DNA from: Streptomyces sp. NBC_01198
GTDB lineage: Bacteria; Actinomycetota; Actinomycetes; Streptomycetales; Streptomycetaceae
Assembly (NCBI RefSeq): GCF_036010485.1
Contig: NZ_CP108568.1
Location: forward strand, 6,556,001 to 6,620,000
Reading direction: 5' to 3'
DNA: 64,000 nucleotides
The position numbers and the translations under genes are program-made. The notes below the pieces were generated by a model, which had not been told where the DNA came from, did no database searches, and was given only the letters and a program-made list of their open reading frames with translations. The number at the start of each line of letters is the position of its first letter. The first letter of the stretch is position 1. Below are positions 48,592-56,883 of this stretch, piece by piece.

Positions 48592-49839
48592 ATGGCCACC
48601 GGTTACGCGGATCTGCTGCGCACGCCGCACGCCGCCCGGCTGCTGGGCGGCACGCTGCTCGGGCGGCTGCCCAACGCCATGGCGGCGCTCGCCCTCGTGC
48701 TCTTCCTGCGCTCGCAGGGCGCCGGCTACGGCCTCGCGGGGGCGCTGTCCGCGGTCTACGGCTGCTCCGTCGCCGTGGGGCAGCCGCTGCTCGGCCGGGC
48801 GGTGGACCGGCGCGGCCAGCCGCGGGTGATGGCGGGCGCCGCCCTGCTGTCCGCGGCCGGCTTCGCCCTGCTCGCCGCCACCGGTCCCGAGCCGCTGCCG
48901 CTGGCGACCGCGGCGGTCGTGCTCGCCGGGGTGGCCACCCCGCCGCTGGAGGGCGGCCTGCGGGCGCTGTGGCCCGACGTGCTGGGCCGCGAGGACCGGG
49001 TGCAGCGGGCGTACGCGCTGGACGCCGCCGCCCAGGAGGTGCTGTTCACCGTCGGCCCGCTGCTGGTGACGCTGCTCGTCGCGGCCGCCTCCGAGGCCGC
49101 CGCCGTGGTCGTCACCGGCCTGCTCGGGGTGGCCGGCACCCTGGTGGTGGTCACCGCTGCCCCCTCGCGCCGCTGGCGTGCCGCGCCCCGCGAGGCGCAC
49201 TGGCTCGGCGCGCTGCGCTCGGTGGGCCTGGCGGTGCTGCTCGGCGCCTTCTTCTTCCTCGGCATCGCGCTGGGCGCGCTCTCGCTGGCCGCGGTGGCGT
49301 ACGGCGACGCGCACGGCGGCGGCCCGGTCGCCGCGTACGTGCTGGCCGCCAACGGGGTGGGCGCGCTGGCCGGCGGGGTGACCTACGGCGCCAGGGGCTG
49401 GCCGGGGGAGCCGGAGCGGCGGCTGCGGGTGCTGAGCGTGGCGCTCGCGCTGTGCTACCCGCCGCTGATGCTGGTCCCCGGCGTCCCCTGGATGCTGCTG
49501 CTCGCCGCCCTGTCCGGGCTCTTCCTGGCCCCCGCCCTGGCCTGCGGCTTCCTGGTGGTCGACCGGCACGCCCCGGCCGGCACGGTGACCGAGGCCTTCT
49601 CCTGGGTGGTGACCGCCGTCGGCGTCGGCGCCGCGCTCGGCACCGCCGCCGCCGGAGTGGCCGCGCAGCACGGCGGCGCGGCCGCCGGATTCGGCGTCGT
49701 GGGCGGCGGCGCGGTCGTCGCCACGGCCGTACTCCTCTCGACCGGCCGATTCCTGACGGCGCCAAACCTCGAAACCCGGCAGGAAAAAGATCCAAACCGT
49801 GCCGCCGAACCCCGTTTCAGCGCCACGCATCAGGCGTAA
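48592..49839 (+). CDS. MFS transporter
   Basis: A 415 aa membrane protein with about twelve hydrophobic segments. The loop after TM2 has GRAVDRRGQPRVM, the MFS motif A. The rest is Ala/Gly/Leu/Val-rich, as usual in efflux-type transporters of actinomycetes. The C-terminal 25 residues are hydrophilic. ATG 48592 has GAAAGGA upstream. It ends 9 bp before pafA with the same orientation. Direction and substrate cannot be read; control by the divergent LacI protein is inferred. Confidence 0.9.
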   Translation: MATGYADLLRTPHAARLLGGTLLGRLPNAMAALALVLFLRSQGAGYGLAGALSAVYGCSVAVGQPLLGRAVDRRGQPRVMAGAALLSAAGFALLAATGPEPLPLATAAVVLAGVATPPLEGGLRALWPDVLGREDRVQRAYALDAAAQEVLFTVGPLLVTLLVAAASEAAAVVVTGLLGVAGTLVVVTAAPSRRWRAAPREAHWLGALRSVGLAVLLGAFFFLGIALGALSLAAVAYGDAHGGGPVAAYVLAANGVGALAGGVTYGARGWPGEPERRLRVLSVALALCYPPLMLVPGVPWMLLLAALSGLFLAPALACGFLVVDRHAPAGTVTEAFSWVVTAVGVGAALGTAAAGVAAQHGGAAAGFGVVGGGAVVATAVLLSTGRFLTAPNLETRQEKDPNRAAEPRFSATHQA

Positions 49840-49848
49840 TGTTCAGAC

Positions 49849-51210
49849 ATGGACCGCCGCATTTTCGGGCTGGAGAACGAGTACGGCGTCACATGCACGT
49901 TCAGGGGACAGCGGCGTCTGTCCCCTGACGAGGTGGCGCGGTACCTCTTCCGCCGTGTCGTGTCATGGGGCCGGAGCAGCAATGTTTTCCTCCGCAATGG
50001 CGCCCGCCTCTATCTCGACGTGGGCTCGCACCCGGAGTACGCCACTCCGGAGTGCGACAACGTCACCGAACTGGTCACGCACGACAAGGCAGGTGAGCGC
50101 ATCCTCGAAGGCCTTCTGGTCGACGCGGAACGCCGGCTGCACGAAGAGGGCATCGCCGGAGATGTGTACCTGTTCAAGAACAACACCGACTCGGCCGGCA
50201 ACTCCTACGGATGCCACGAGAATTACCTGGTGGCCAGGCACGGGGAATTCTCCCGCCTGGCGGACATCCTCATTCCCTTCCTGGTCACCCGGCAGCTGCT
50301 CTGCGGCGCGGGCAAGGTGCTGCAGACCCCGCGCGGTGCCGTCTTCTGCGTGAGCCAGCGCGCCGAGCACATCTGGGAAGGTGTCAGCTCGGCCACCACC
50401 CGCTCGCGGCCGATCATCAACACCAGGGACGAGCCGCACGCCGACGCCGAGCGCTACCGCAGGCTGCACGTCATCGTCGGCGACTCCAACATGTCCGAGA
50501 CCACGATGCTGCTCAAGGTCGGCGCCACCGACCTGGTGCTGCGGATGATCGAGGCCGGCGTGGTGATGCGCGACCTGACCCTGGAGAACCCGATCAGGGC
50601 CATCCGCGAGGTCAGCCACGACATCACCGGGCGCCGCAAGGTCCGGCTGGCCTCCGGCCGTGAGGCGTCCGCGCTGGACATCCAGCAGGAGTACTACTCC
50701 AAGGCCGTCGAGTTCTGCGAGCGCCGCGGCATCCGCAGCGGCGTCATCGAGCAGGTGCTCGAACTGTGGGGCCGCACCCTGGACTCGATCGGCAGCGGTG
50801 ACCTGTCCAGGATCGGCACCGAGATCGACTGGGTCATGAAGTACCAGCTCATCGAGCGCTACCGGAACCGCGACAACATCACCATGTCGCACCCCCGGGT
50901 CGCGCAGATAGACCTCGCCTACCACGACATCCACCGCCGCCGTGGGTTGTACTACCTGCTGGAGCGCAAGGGCCAGGCGGCCAGGATCTGCAACGACCTC
51001 AAGATCTTCGAGGCCAAGTCCGTGCCCCCGCAGACGACCAGGGCCCGGCTGCGCGGCGACTTCATCCGCCGTGCCCAGGAGCAGCGCCGCGACTTCACCG
51101 TCGACTGGGTGCATCTCAAGCTCAACGACCAGGCGCAGCGGACCGTGCTGTGCAAGGACCCCTTCCGGTCGGTGGACGACCGGGTGGAGAAGCTGATCGC
51201 CGGGATGTAG
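49849..51210 (+). CDS. pafA: Pup ligase
   Basis: PafA activates the C-terminal Glu of Pup with ATP and forms an isopeptide bond to substrate lysines. A 453 aa glutamine-synthetase-like enzyme, standard length. [15 protein letters not shown] holds the Mg/ATP-binding residues; [20 protein letters not shown] and [17 protein letters not shown] match the Dop family, but the Dop loop is absent. No Shine-Dalgarno is visible; TAATGT at 49837-49842 (overlapping the MFS stop) ends 6 nt before the ATG, so a leaderless transcript is plausible despite the upstream gene. Confidence 0.97.
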   Translation: MDRRIFGLENEYGVTCTFRGQRRLSPDEVARYLFRRVVSWGRSSNVFLRNGARLYLDVGSHPEYATPECDNVTELVTHDKAGERILEGLLVDAERRLHEEGIAGDVYLFKNNTDSAGNSYGCHENYLVARHGEFSRLADILIPFLVTRQLLCGAGKVLQTPRGAVFCVSQRAEHIWEGVSSATTRSRPIINTRDEPHADAERYRRLHVIVGDSNMSETTMLLKVGATDLVLRMIEAGVVMRDLTLENPIRAIREVSHDITGRRKVRLASGREASALDIQQEYYSKAVEFCERRGIRSGVIEQVLELWGRTLDSIGSGDLSRIGTEIDWVMKYQLIERYRNRDNITMSHPRVAQIDLAYHDIHRRRGLYYLLERKGQAARICNDLKIFEAKSVPPQTTRARLRGDFIRRAQEQRRDFTVDWVHLKLNDQAQRTVLCKDPFRSVDDRVEKLIAGM

Positions 51211-51265
51211 CCGGCACCGGCTCCGCGGCGGCCCGGCCGTCCGGGCCCGGACGCCACAGCGCGCC

Positions 51266-51300
51266 CACAGGCCCCGTACGCAACTCGTACGGGGCCTGTG
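51266..51300 (+). terminator. perfect hairpin after pafA
   Basis: Bases 51266-51280 and 51286-51300 are exact complements (15 bp stem, loop CAACT), 55 bp after the pafA stop and just before a TAGGGT (51309-51314) likely to be the -10 of the next gene. Confidence 0.9.
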
Positions 51301-51370
51301 GCACGCCGTAGGGTGTGGGGCGGTATCAAGACACCTCCGACCCCGACACCTACCCGAACCGAGGGAATCC

Positions 51371-52399
51371 GTGCGCCGACGCTCCGCACTGCTCGCCGTG
51401 CCCGCGCTCATGCTCACCGCCGCCGGCTGCGGCAAGGACACCAAGAAGAGCGATTCAGCGGCCTCCAATTCGCCCACGGCCTCGGGCTCGCCGAGCACGT
51501 CGGCGAGTGCCACACCCAGCGCGACGCCCAGTGCGACCCCCAGCACCAAGATCGTGAGCGGCCCGGTGCCGGCGGTCACCAAGGGCACCGCCTTCAACGC
51601 CAAGCCGACTGTGGCCAAGGGCACCGGCACCCCGTCCACCGACCTCGCCGTCAAGTCGCTGATCCCCGGCAAGGGCGCCCCCGTGGCCTCGGGTGACATC
51701 GTTCAGGTGAACTATCTGGGTCAGGTGTGGAGCACCGCCAAGGTGTTCGACACCAACTTCGGCAAGGCCCCCTACGCCTTCCAGACCGGCACCCAGGCGG
51801 TCATCCCCGGCTTCGAGCAGGGCGTGATCGGCGCCAAGCCGCACAGCCGCGTCATCATGACCATCCCGCCGGCCCTCGGGTACGGGAGCTCCGGCAACTC
51901 CCAGGCGGGCATCAAGGGCACCGACACGCTGGTCTTCGTCATCGACGTGCTCAACGTCTACACCGGCAAGGACTCCGCCAAGGGCACGGTCGTGCCGCAG
52001 ACGGACACCAAGCTGCCGAAGGTCGGCACCAACACCGACGGCAAGGCGCCGTCCCTCACCGTGCCCAAGACCAAGGCGCCGACCAAGCTGGTCTCCAACT
52101 ACGTGCTGGAGGGCGACGGCAAGAAGGTCAAGGCCAGCGACACGCTGGTGGTGCAGTACAAGGGCGTGCTGTGGGACACCGGCAAGGAGTTCGACTCCAG
52201 CTACTCGCGCAACCAGGTCACCCAGTTCCCGCTGGCCAGCGTCATCCCCGGCTGGACGCAGGGCCTGACCGGCAAGAAGGTCGGCAGCCGGGTGATGCTG
52301 GTGACCCCGCCCGCCCTGGCCTACAAGGACCAGGCCAACGGCCCGGTGCCGGCCAACGCGACGCTGGTGTTCTCCGTGGACATCATCGCGGTTCTGTAA
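51371..52399 (+). CDS. lipoprotein with two FKBP-type peptidyl-prolyl isomerase domains
   Basis: A 342 aa surface-anchored isomerase. Lipobox AAGC (Cys-20) is followed by a Ser/Thr/Ala/Pro linker with an ATPSATPSATPS repeat to about residue 58. FKBP domain 1 lies at about 85-197 (DIVQVNYLGQVW, VIPGFEQGVIG, IPPALGYGSSG). Domain 2 spans about 235-342 (DTLVVQYKGVLWD, VIPGWTQGLTGK, PPALAYKDQANG). GTG 51371. It precedes a cytoplasmic single-domain FKBP by 40 bp, so the two are likely cotranscribed. Role probably folding of exported proteins. Confidence 0.92.
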   Translation: MRRRSALLAVPALMLTAAGCGKDTKKSDSAASNSPTASGSPSTSASATPSATPSATPSTKIVSGPVPAVTKGTAFNAKPTVAKGTGTPSTDLAVKSLIPGKGAPVASGDIVQVNYLGQVWSTAKVFDTNFGKAPYAFQTGTQAVIPGFEQGVIGAKPHSRVIMTIPPALGYGSSGNSQAGIKGTDTLVFVIDVLNVYTGKDSAKGTVVPQTDTKLPKVGTNTDGKAPSLTVPKTKAPTKLVSNYVLEGDGKKVKASDTLVVQYKGVLWDTGKEFDSSYSRNQVTQFPLASVIPGWTQGLTGKKVGSRVMLVTPPALAYKDQANGPVPANATLVFSVDIIAVL

Positions 52400-52439
52400 G
52401 ACTGTCCCGGTTGCCCGCAACCGCACAAGGAGCATCGAA

Positions 52440-52811
52440 GTGAGCATCGACAAGCCCGAGATCGACTTCCCGGGCGGCGAGCCGCCGGCCGACCTCGAGA
52501 TCAAGGACATCTGGGAGGGCGACGGGCCGGTCGCCAAGGCGGGGGACACCGTCTCCGTCCACTACGTGGGTGTCTCGTTCTCCTCCGGCGAGGAGTTCGA
52601 CGCGAGCTGGAACCGCGGCGCGCCGCTGAAGTTCGAGCTGGGCGCCGGCCAGGTCATCGCCGGCTGGGACCAGGGCGTCGAGGGCATGAAGGTCGGCGGC
52701 CGCCGCCAGCTGACCATCCCGCCCCGCCTCGCCTACGGCGACCGCGGCGCCGGCGGCGCCATCAAGCCGGGCGAGACACTGATTTTCGTCTGCGACCTGG
52801 TCGCGGTCTGA
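52440..52811 (+). CDS. cytoplasmic FKBP-type peptidyl-prolyl cis-trans isomerase
   Basis: A 123 aa single FKBP12-like domain: DTVSVHYVGVSFSSGEEFDAS, FELGAGQVIAGWDQGVEGMK and LAYGDRGAGGAIKPGETL with the usual aromatic pocket residues. No signal peptide. GTG 52440 has AAGGAG 7 nt upstream. A classical intrinsic terminator follows its stop by 7 bp. Confidence 0.95.
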   Translation: MSIDKPEIDFPGGEPPADLEIKDIWEGDGPVAKAGDTVSVHYVGVSFSSGEEFDASWNRGAPLKFELGAGQVIAGWDQGVEGMKVGGRRQLTIPPRLAYGDRGAGGAIKPGETLIFVCDLVAV

Positions 52812-52817
52812 GGCAGT

Positions 52818-52851
52818 GGTCCCCCCGGACACCACCGGGGGGACCGCTTTT
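52818..52851 (+). terminator. intrinsic terminator after the FKBP gene
   Basis: Bases 52818-52828 pair exactly with 52835-52845 (11 bp, loop ACACCA), followed by GCTTTT. This is the most canonical terminator in the window and separates the FKBP pair from pafB. Confidence 0.92.
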
Positions 52852-52890
52852 CGATACGGTTGGCTGCGAACGGCACAGGAGGGTGGGGGC

Positions 52891-53829
52891 ATGGCGATCG
52901 CCAAGGCCGAACGGCTGATGAATCTGGCGCTGTGCCTGATGAACACCCGGCGGCCGGTCAGCAAGCGGGAGCTGCGCGCCTCCATCGAGGCCTACCACGA
53001 GGTCACCTCGGACGACTCCTTCAACCGGATGTTCGAACGCGACAAGGACGACCTGCGCGAGCTGGGCCTGGTCATCGACACCGTGGAGAACCTCGACGGC
53101 GAGTTCGGCTACCTCGCCCGCCGCGACCGCAACCGGCTGCCCGACATCGCCCTGGACCCGGAGGAGGCCGCCGCCCTCGCGCTGGCGGCGAAGGTCTGGC
53201 AGCAGGCCAGGCTCGCCGAGGCGGCCAGCGGGGCGCTGCAGAAGCTGCGCGCGGCCGGGGTGCCGTACGAGGACACCCACAGCGCGCTGGAGCCGCGGAT
53301 CCCCACCCCGGAGCCGGCCTTCGAGGCCCTGATGGTGGCCACCCGCGAGCGGCGGGCCGTCGCCTTCGACTACCGCAAGGCCACCGCGGTGCGCCCGGAG
53401 CCGCGGCAGGTCGAGCCGTGGGCGCTGGAGTGCTGGCGCGGCCACTGGTATCTGGCCGGCTACGACCGGGACCGCGGCGCCGTCCGGGTCTTCCGGCTGT
53501 CCCGGATCAGCGGGCGGGTCAAGGCGCGCGGCGCCTTCACCGCCGAGGTGCCCGCCCATGTGGACGTGCGCGAGACCGTCGCGCGCTGGGCCGGTGAGGG
53601 CGCCACCACCACGGCCACGATCCGGCTGCGCCGCGACAGCGGCTACCCGCTGCGGGCCAGGGCGGTGGCCACCACCCCGGTCGACGCCGACTGGGACGAC
53701 CTGGAAGTGCCCTACGGGCACGGGCTGGACGCCTGGCTCGCCGAGTTCGGCCCCGATGTGGTCGTGATGGCACCCGACGAGCTGCGCAACGAGGTCCTCG
53801 ACCGGTTGCGCGCGGTGGCCAAGGGCTGA
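52891..53829 (+). CDS. pafB: WYL-domain transcriptional regulator PafB
   Basis: PafB forms a heterodimer with PafC; in mycobacteria PafBC activates a LexA-independent DNA-damage response. A 312 aa protein: N-terminal winged helix (residues 1-70, ERLMNLALCLMNTRRPVSKREL), linker, WYL domain with RAVAFDYRKATAVRPEPRQVEPWAL and WYLAGYDRDR (about 155-200), and WCX C-terminal extension ending in a helix. ATG 52891 has GGAGGG upstream. pafC follows after 66 bp. Confidence 0.95.
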   Translation: MAIAKAERLMNLALCLMNTRRPVSKRELRASIEAYHEVTSDDSFNRMFERDKDDLRELGLVIDTVENLDGEFGYLARRDRNRLPDIALDPEEAAALALAAKVWQQARLAEAASGALQKLRAAGVPYEDTHSALEPRIPTPEPAFEALMVATRERRAVAFDYRKATAVRPEPRQVEPWALECWRGHWYLAGYDRDRGAVRVFRLSRISGRVKARGAFTAEVPAHVDVRETVARWAGEGATTTATIRLRRDSGYPLRARAVATTPVDADWDDLEVPYGHGLDAWLAEFGPDVVVMAPDELRNEVLDRLRAVAKG

Positions 53830-53895
53830 GCGGGTGGCGGCGGCGAGCGGGGGAGCGGACCGGATGGCCGGGCGGAACAGCAGGTGGGACACCGT

Positions 53896-54852
53896 ATGAG
53901 CAACGCGATCGACCAGACCCGCAGGATGCTGTCGCTGGTGACCTATCTGCGCGAGCGGCCCGGCGCCCGGGTCAGCGAGGTGGCGCGGGCCTTCGGGGTC
54001 ACCGAGGCCGAGCTGATCGGTGACCTGAACGTGCTGCCGCTGTGCGGCACCAGCTTCCGGGGCGGCGACCTGCTGGACATCGACACCGACGGCGAGCGGA
54101 TCTGGTGGCACAACCCCGGCACCGCAGACGACGTCGCCCAGCCGCTGCGGCTGGCCGCCGACGAGGCCACCGCGCTGCTGGTCGCCGCCCGCGCGGTGGC
54201 GAACCTGCCGGGGCTGCGGGACAGCGACCGGCAGGCCCTGCTGCGGGCCGGCACCAAGCTGGAGGCCGCGGCCGGCGAGGCGGCCGGCGGCAGCGCGCAG
54301 CTGTCGGTGACCTTCGAGTCCGAGGGCAGCGTCTTCGCGACCGTGGACCGGGCCATCACCGAGCGGCGCCGGCTGTGGATGCGCTACTACTCGCCGGCCC
54401 GCGACGCGCTGACCGAGCGGGAGGTCGACCCGATCCGGCTGTTCGCGGTCGGCCACACCTACGTCGAGGGCTGGTGCCGGCTCTCGGAGGACCAGCGGAC
54501 CTTCCGGCTGGACCGGGTCGCGGAGATCCGGCTGCTCGACGAGCCGTCCGACCCCCCGCGTATCGAGCCCCGCGACCTGTCGCAGGGGCTGGTGCAGCCC
54601 GCGGGCGACGACCCCGAGGTGATCATCGAGGTGGGCCCCGGCGGGCGCTGGGTCGCGGAGTACTACCCGCACGACAGCGCCGAGGAGCTGCCGGACGGCG
54701 GACTGCGGATCACCCTGCGCACCCCCGACCCCGGTTCGCTGCGCCGGCTGGCGCTGCGGCTGGGCCGCGACGGCCGGATCGTGTCGCCCGCCGCGCTGGC
54801 CGGTGACGCACGCGACGCCGCCGTACTGGCCCTGGCCGGCTATGGGGAGTGA
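53896..54852 (+). CDS. pafC: WYL-domain transcriptional regulator PafC
   Basis: Partner of PafB. A 318 aa protein: N-terminal helix-turn-helix (SNAIDQTRRMLSLVTYLRER, then GARVSEVARAFGVTEAELI), and WYL domain with RRLWMRYYSPARDALTEREVDP and TYVEGWCRLSEDQRTFRLDR, followed by the WCX extension. ATG 53896 begins MSNAIDQ; a GTG four codons earlier is also in frame. The next small gene starts 10 bp after its stop. Confidence 0.95.
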   Translation: MSNAIDQTRRMLSLVTYLRERPGARVSEVARAFGVTEAELIGDLNVLPLCGTSFRGGDLLDIDTDGERIWWHNPGTADDVAQPLRLAADEATALLVAARAVANLPGLRDSDRQALLRAGTKLEAAAGEAAGGSAQLSVTFESEGSVFATVDRAITERRRLWMRYYSPARDALTEREVDPIRLFAVGHTYVEGWCRLSEDQRTFRLDRVAEIRLLDEPSDPPRIEPRDLSQGLVQPAGDDPEVIIEVGPGGRWVAEYYPHDSAEELPDGGLRITLRTPDPGSLRRLALRLGRDGRIVSPAALAGDARDAAVLALAGYGE

Positions 54853-54862
54853 AGGACCGACG

Positions 54863-55108
54863 ATGACGGCGACCTTTCCACCGTCCACCGCCGGCCCGGT
54901 CCTCTTCCGGGCCGGCTGCCCGCACTGCAGGACCAGCTTCGAGCTGGGCGCGGACGAGCTGCGGCTGGCCATCGGCGGCAGCGCCCGCACCACCTTCTAC
55001 TCCTTCACCTGCCCCGAGTGCGGTGCGGCGGTCCGCAAGCCGGCGGGGGAGCGGATCGTGGAGCTGCTGACCGTCGGCGGCGTCCGTACGATGCGGTTGC
55101 AGCGGTAG
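54863..55108 (+). CDS. small zinc-ribbon-like protein
   Basis: An 81 aa protein with CPHC near residue 24 and CPEC about 35 residues later, a treble-clef/zinc-ribbon spacing. No membrane segment. It resembles small putative regulatory or RNA-polymerase-associated ribbons but no family can be named. It starts 10 bp after pafC, and the next gene follows 11 bp after its stop, so it belongs to the pafBC transcription unit. Sequence quality and codon bias support a real gene. Confidence 0.82.
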   Translation: MTATFPPSTAGPVLFRAGCPHCRTSFELGADELRLAIGGSARTTFYSFTCPECGAAVRKPAGERIVELLTVGGVRTMRLQR

Positions 55109-55119
55109 GCTGCCGGTCC

Positions 55120-55323
55120 ATGTGGTGGCTCTTTCTCAGCGTCGGCCTGGCAGCGGCGGGACTCGCGGTCCTCGCGGTCTTCGCCGTCCGCGTCTTCACC
55201 GCGGTCCGCGAACTCGCCGGCCAGGTGGCCGCGAGCACCGAGGCGCTGACGGCCGCGAGCGAGCGGCTGCAGCGGGCCGCGGCCCCGGTGGCCAAGCGGG
55301 CCGGCGAGATCACCCGCAGCTGA
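55120..55323 (+). CDS. small single-pass membrane protein
   Basis: A 67 aa protein: residues 2-25 form a membrane helix ([20 protein letters not shown]), followed by an amphipathic Ala-rich helix of 40 residues probably facing the cytoplasm. No named family recognised; DUF948-like layout. TAGGCT at 55106-55111 lies 8 nt before the ATG and no ribosome-binding site is visible, so it may have a leaderless transcript of its own. Conserved position between pafC and tatA supports a gene. Confidence 0.75.
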   Translation: MWWLFLSVGLAAAGLAVLAVFAVRVFTAVRELAGQVAASTEALTAASERLQRAAAPVAKRAGEITRS

Positions 55324-55561
55324 GCCTGCCCCTCAGGCCGTAGGTGAAGGTACGCTGACCCGGCGACCCGACCAGGCCCGGCAGTATCCCCAGCGGACCG
55401 CGGTGGGGCCGCAACCCGGTGGATTCCGCCGCATATTCCGGCGTTCACCGGTGCACGATACGATCCTTGCGTATGCGACGGCCGGAAATCGTCCCACCCT
55501 CGTCCGCCGCAGACGTACTGCTCGGACCATGTCGCCCACCCGGTGAGAAGGTAGACCCATC

Positions 55562-55846
55562 ATGCTCGGCAACCTCAAGCCCATTGAGCTCGTCCTGATC
55601 CTTCTCGTCGTCGTCCTGCTCTTCGGCGCCAAGAAGCTCCCCGACATGGCCAGGTCGCTCGGCAAGTCGGCCCGCATCCTCAAGAGCGAGGCCAAGGCGA
55701 TGAAGAACGACGACCCGACGCCCCCGGCCCAGCCCGGCACCGCCGCGCAGGAGCAGGCGCCGGCCCGCACGATCCAGGCCGCGCCCGGCGACACCGCCAG
55801 CGCCCGCCCCGTCACTGAGCAGGACCGCACCACGACCACCGGCTGA
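55562..55846 (+). CDS. tatA: twin-arginine translocase subunit TatA
   Basis: A 94 aa TatA/E component. Short N-terminus, membrane helix (IELVLILLVVVLLFGAKKLP, about 8-27 including the Phe-Gly hinge), amphipathic helix (DMARSLGKSARILKSEAKAM), then a Pro/Ala/Thr-rich tail typical of actinobacteria. The GAGAAGG motif precedes the ATG. tatC follows 96 bp later. The 238 bp before it holds a possible promoter but no clear operator. Confidence 0.96.
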   Translation: MLGNLKPIELVLILLVVVLLFGAKKLPDMARSLGKSARILKSEAKAMKNDDPTPPAQPGTAAQEQAPARTIQAAPGDTASARPVTEQDRTTTTG

Positions 55847-55942
55847 TCCGCCGCGGGACACCGGCGGCCCGCCGGTGCCTCCGGCCTCAGGGACCCGACC
55901 AAGCCGAGACACGCTGCCGATCCGCACGAGACGAGGACGTGG

Positions 55943-56866
55943 GTGCTCAAGACTGCCCGCAAGCAGGAGAAGGACCCCGAGGGGCGGATGCCGCTCGCGG
56001 ACCACCTGCGAGAGCTGCGCAACCGGCTGTTCAAGTCGGTGCTGGCGATCATCGTCATCACCATCGTGGCAGCGTTCTTCTACAAGCAGATCATCCATCT
56101 GCTCCAGCAGCGGATCCCGGACGGCCAGCTGTGCCGCAACGGCGACTCGGCGGACAGCCAGGCCACCCAGGCCTGCGCCCAGATGACGGTCAGCGGCCTG
56201 ATGGGCGGCTTCTCCATCGCGCTCAAGGTCTCGCTGATGGCCGGCGTGGTCGGCTCGTCCCCGATCTGGCTCTACCAGCTCTGGGGCTTCCTGGCCCCCG
56301 GCCTGCACAGGAACGAGAAGCGCTACACCCTGGGCTTCGTCGGCGCGGGCGTGCCGCTGTTCGTGGGCGGCGCGGTGCTGGCCTACGAGATCCTGCCGCA
56401 GACCGCCAGGATCATGATCGGCTTCGTGCCCGAGGACACCACCAACCTGCTGCCGCTCGACGACTTCCTGGACCTCGTCGTCCGGATGATCATCGTCTTC
56501 GGGCTCGCCTTCGAGCTGCCACTGGTGCTGGTGCTGCTGAACTTCACCGGCGTGGTCAGTGGCAAACGCATGCTCGGCTGGTGGCGCGGCATGGTGGTCG
56601 GCATCACGGTCTTCGCCGCCGTCGCGACCCCCACCGGCGACCCGCTGACCATGTCGCTGCTGGCCGCCCCCATCGTGCTGCTGTACTTCCTGGCGATGGG
56701 CATCTGCTTCTTCAACGACTCCCGGCGGGCCCGCCGCCGCGCCGCCGACCCGGACTTCGGGCTCGACCCCGACCAGGCCTCCAGCCTGGACCACATCCCC
56801 GAGCAGATCGACGCCGAGTCCTCGCCCGACGACGGGCGCGGCGACGGCTACGACGACGCCACCTGA
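55943..56866 (+). CDS. tatC: twin-arginine translocase subunit TatC
   Basis: A 307 aa protein with six membrane segments, which binds the twin-arginine signal peptide. Family marks: MPLADHLRELRNRL at the cytoplasmic N-terminus, LYQLWGFLAPGLHRNEKRY after TM2 and FGLAFELPLVLVLL in TM4. The first periplasmic loop has an unusual Cys pair (QLCRNGDSADSQATQACAQ). The C-terminal 45 residues are acidic and disordered. GTG 55943 has GAGGA upstream. It is followed after 17 bp by the lipid-kinase gene. Confidence 0.95.
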   Translation: MLKTARKQEKDPEGRMPLADHLRELRNRLFKSVLAIIVITIVAAFFYKQIIHLLQQRIPDGQLCRNGDSADSQATQACAQMTVSGLMGGFSIALKVSLMAGVVGSSPIWLYQLWGFLAPGLHRNEKRYTLGFVGAGVPLFVGGAVLAYEILPQTARIMIGFVPEDTTNLLPLDDFLDLVVRMIIVFGLAFELPLVLVLLNFTGVVSGKRMLGWWRGMVVGITVFAAVATPTGDPLTMSLLAAPIVLLYFLAMGICFFNDSRRARRRAADPDFGLDPDQASSLDHIPEQIDAESSPDDGRGDGYDDAT

Positions 56867-56883
56867 GCGGTCGGCCCGCGCAC

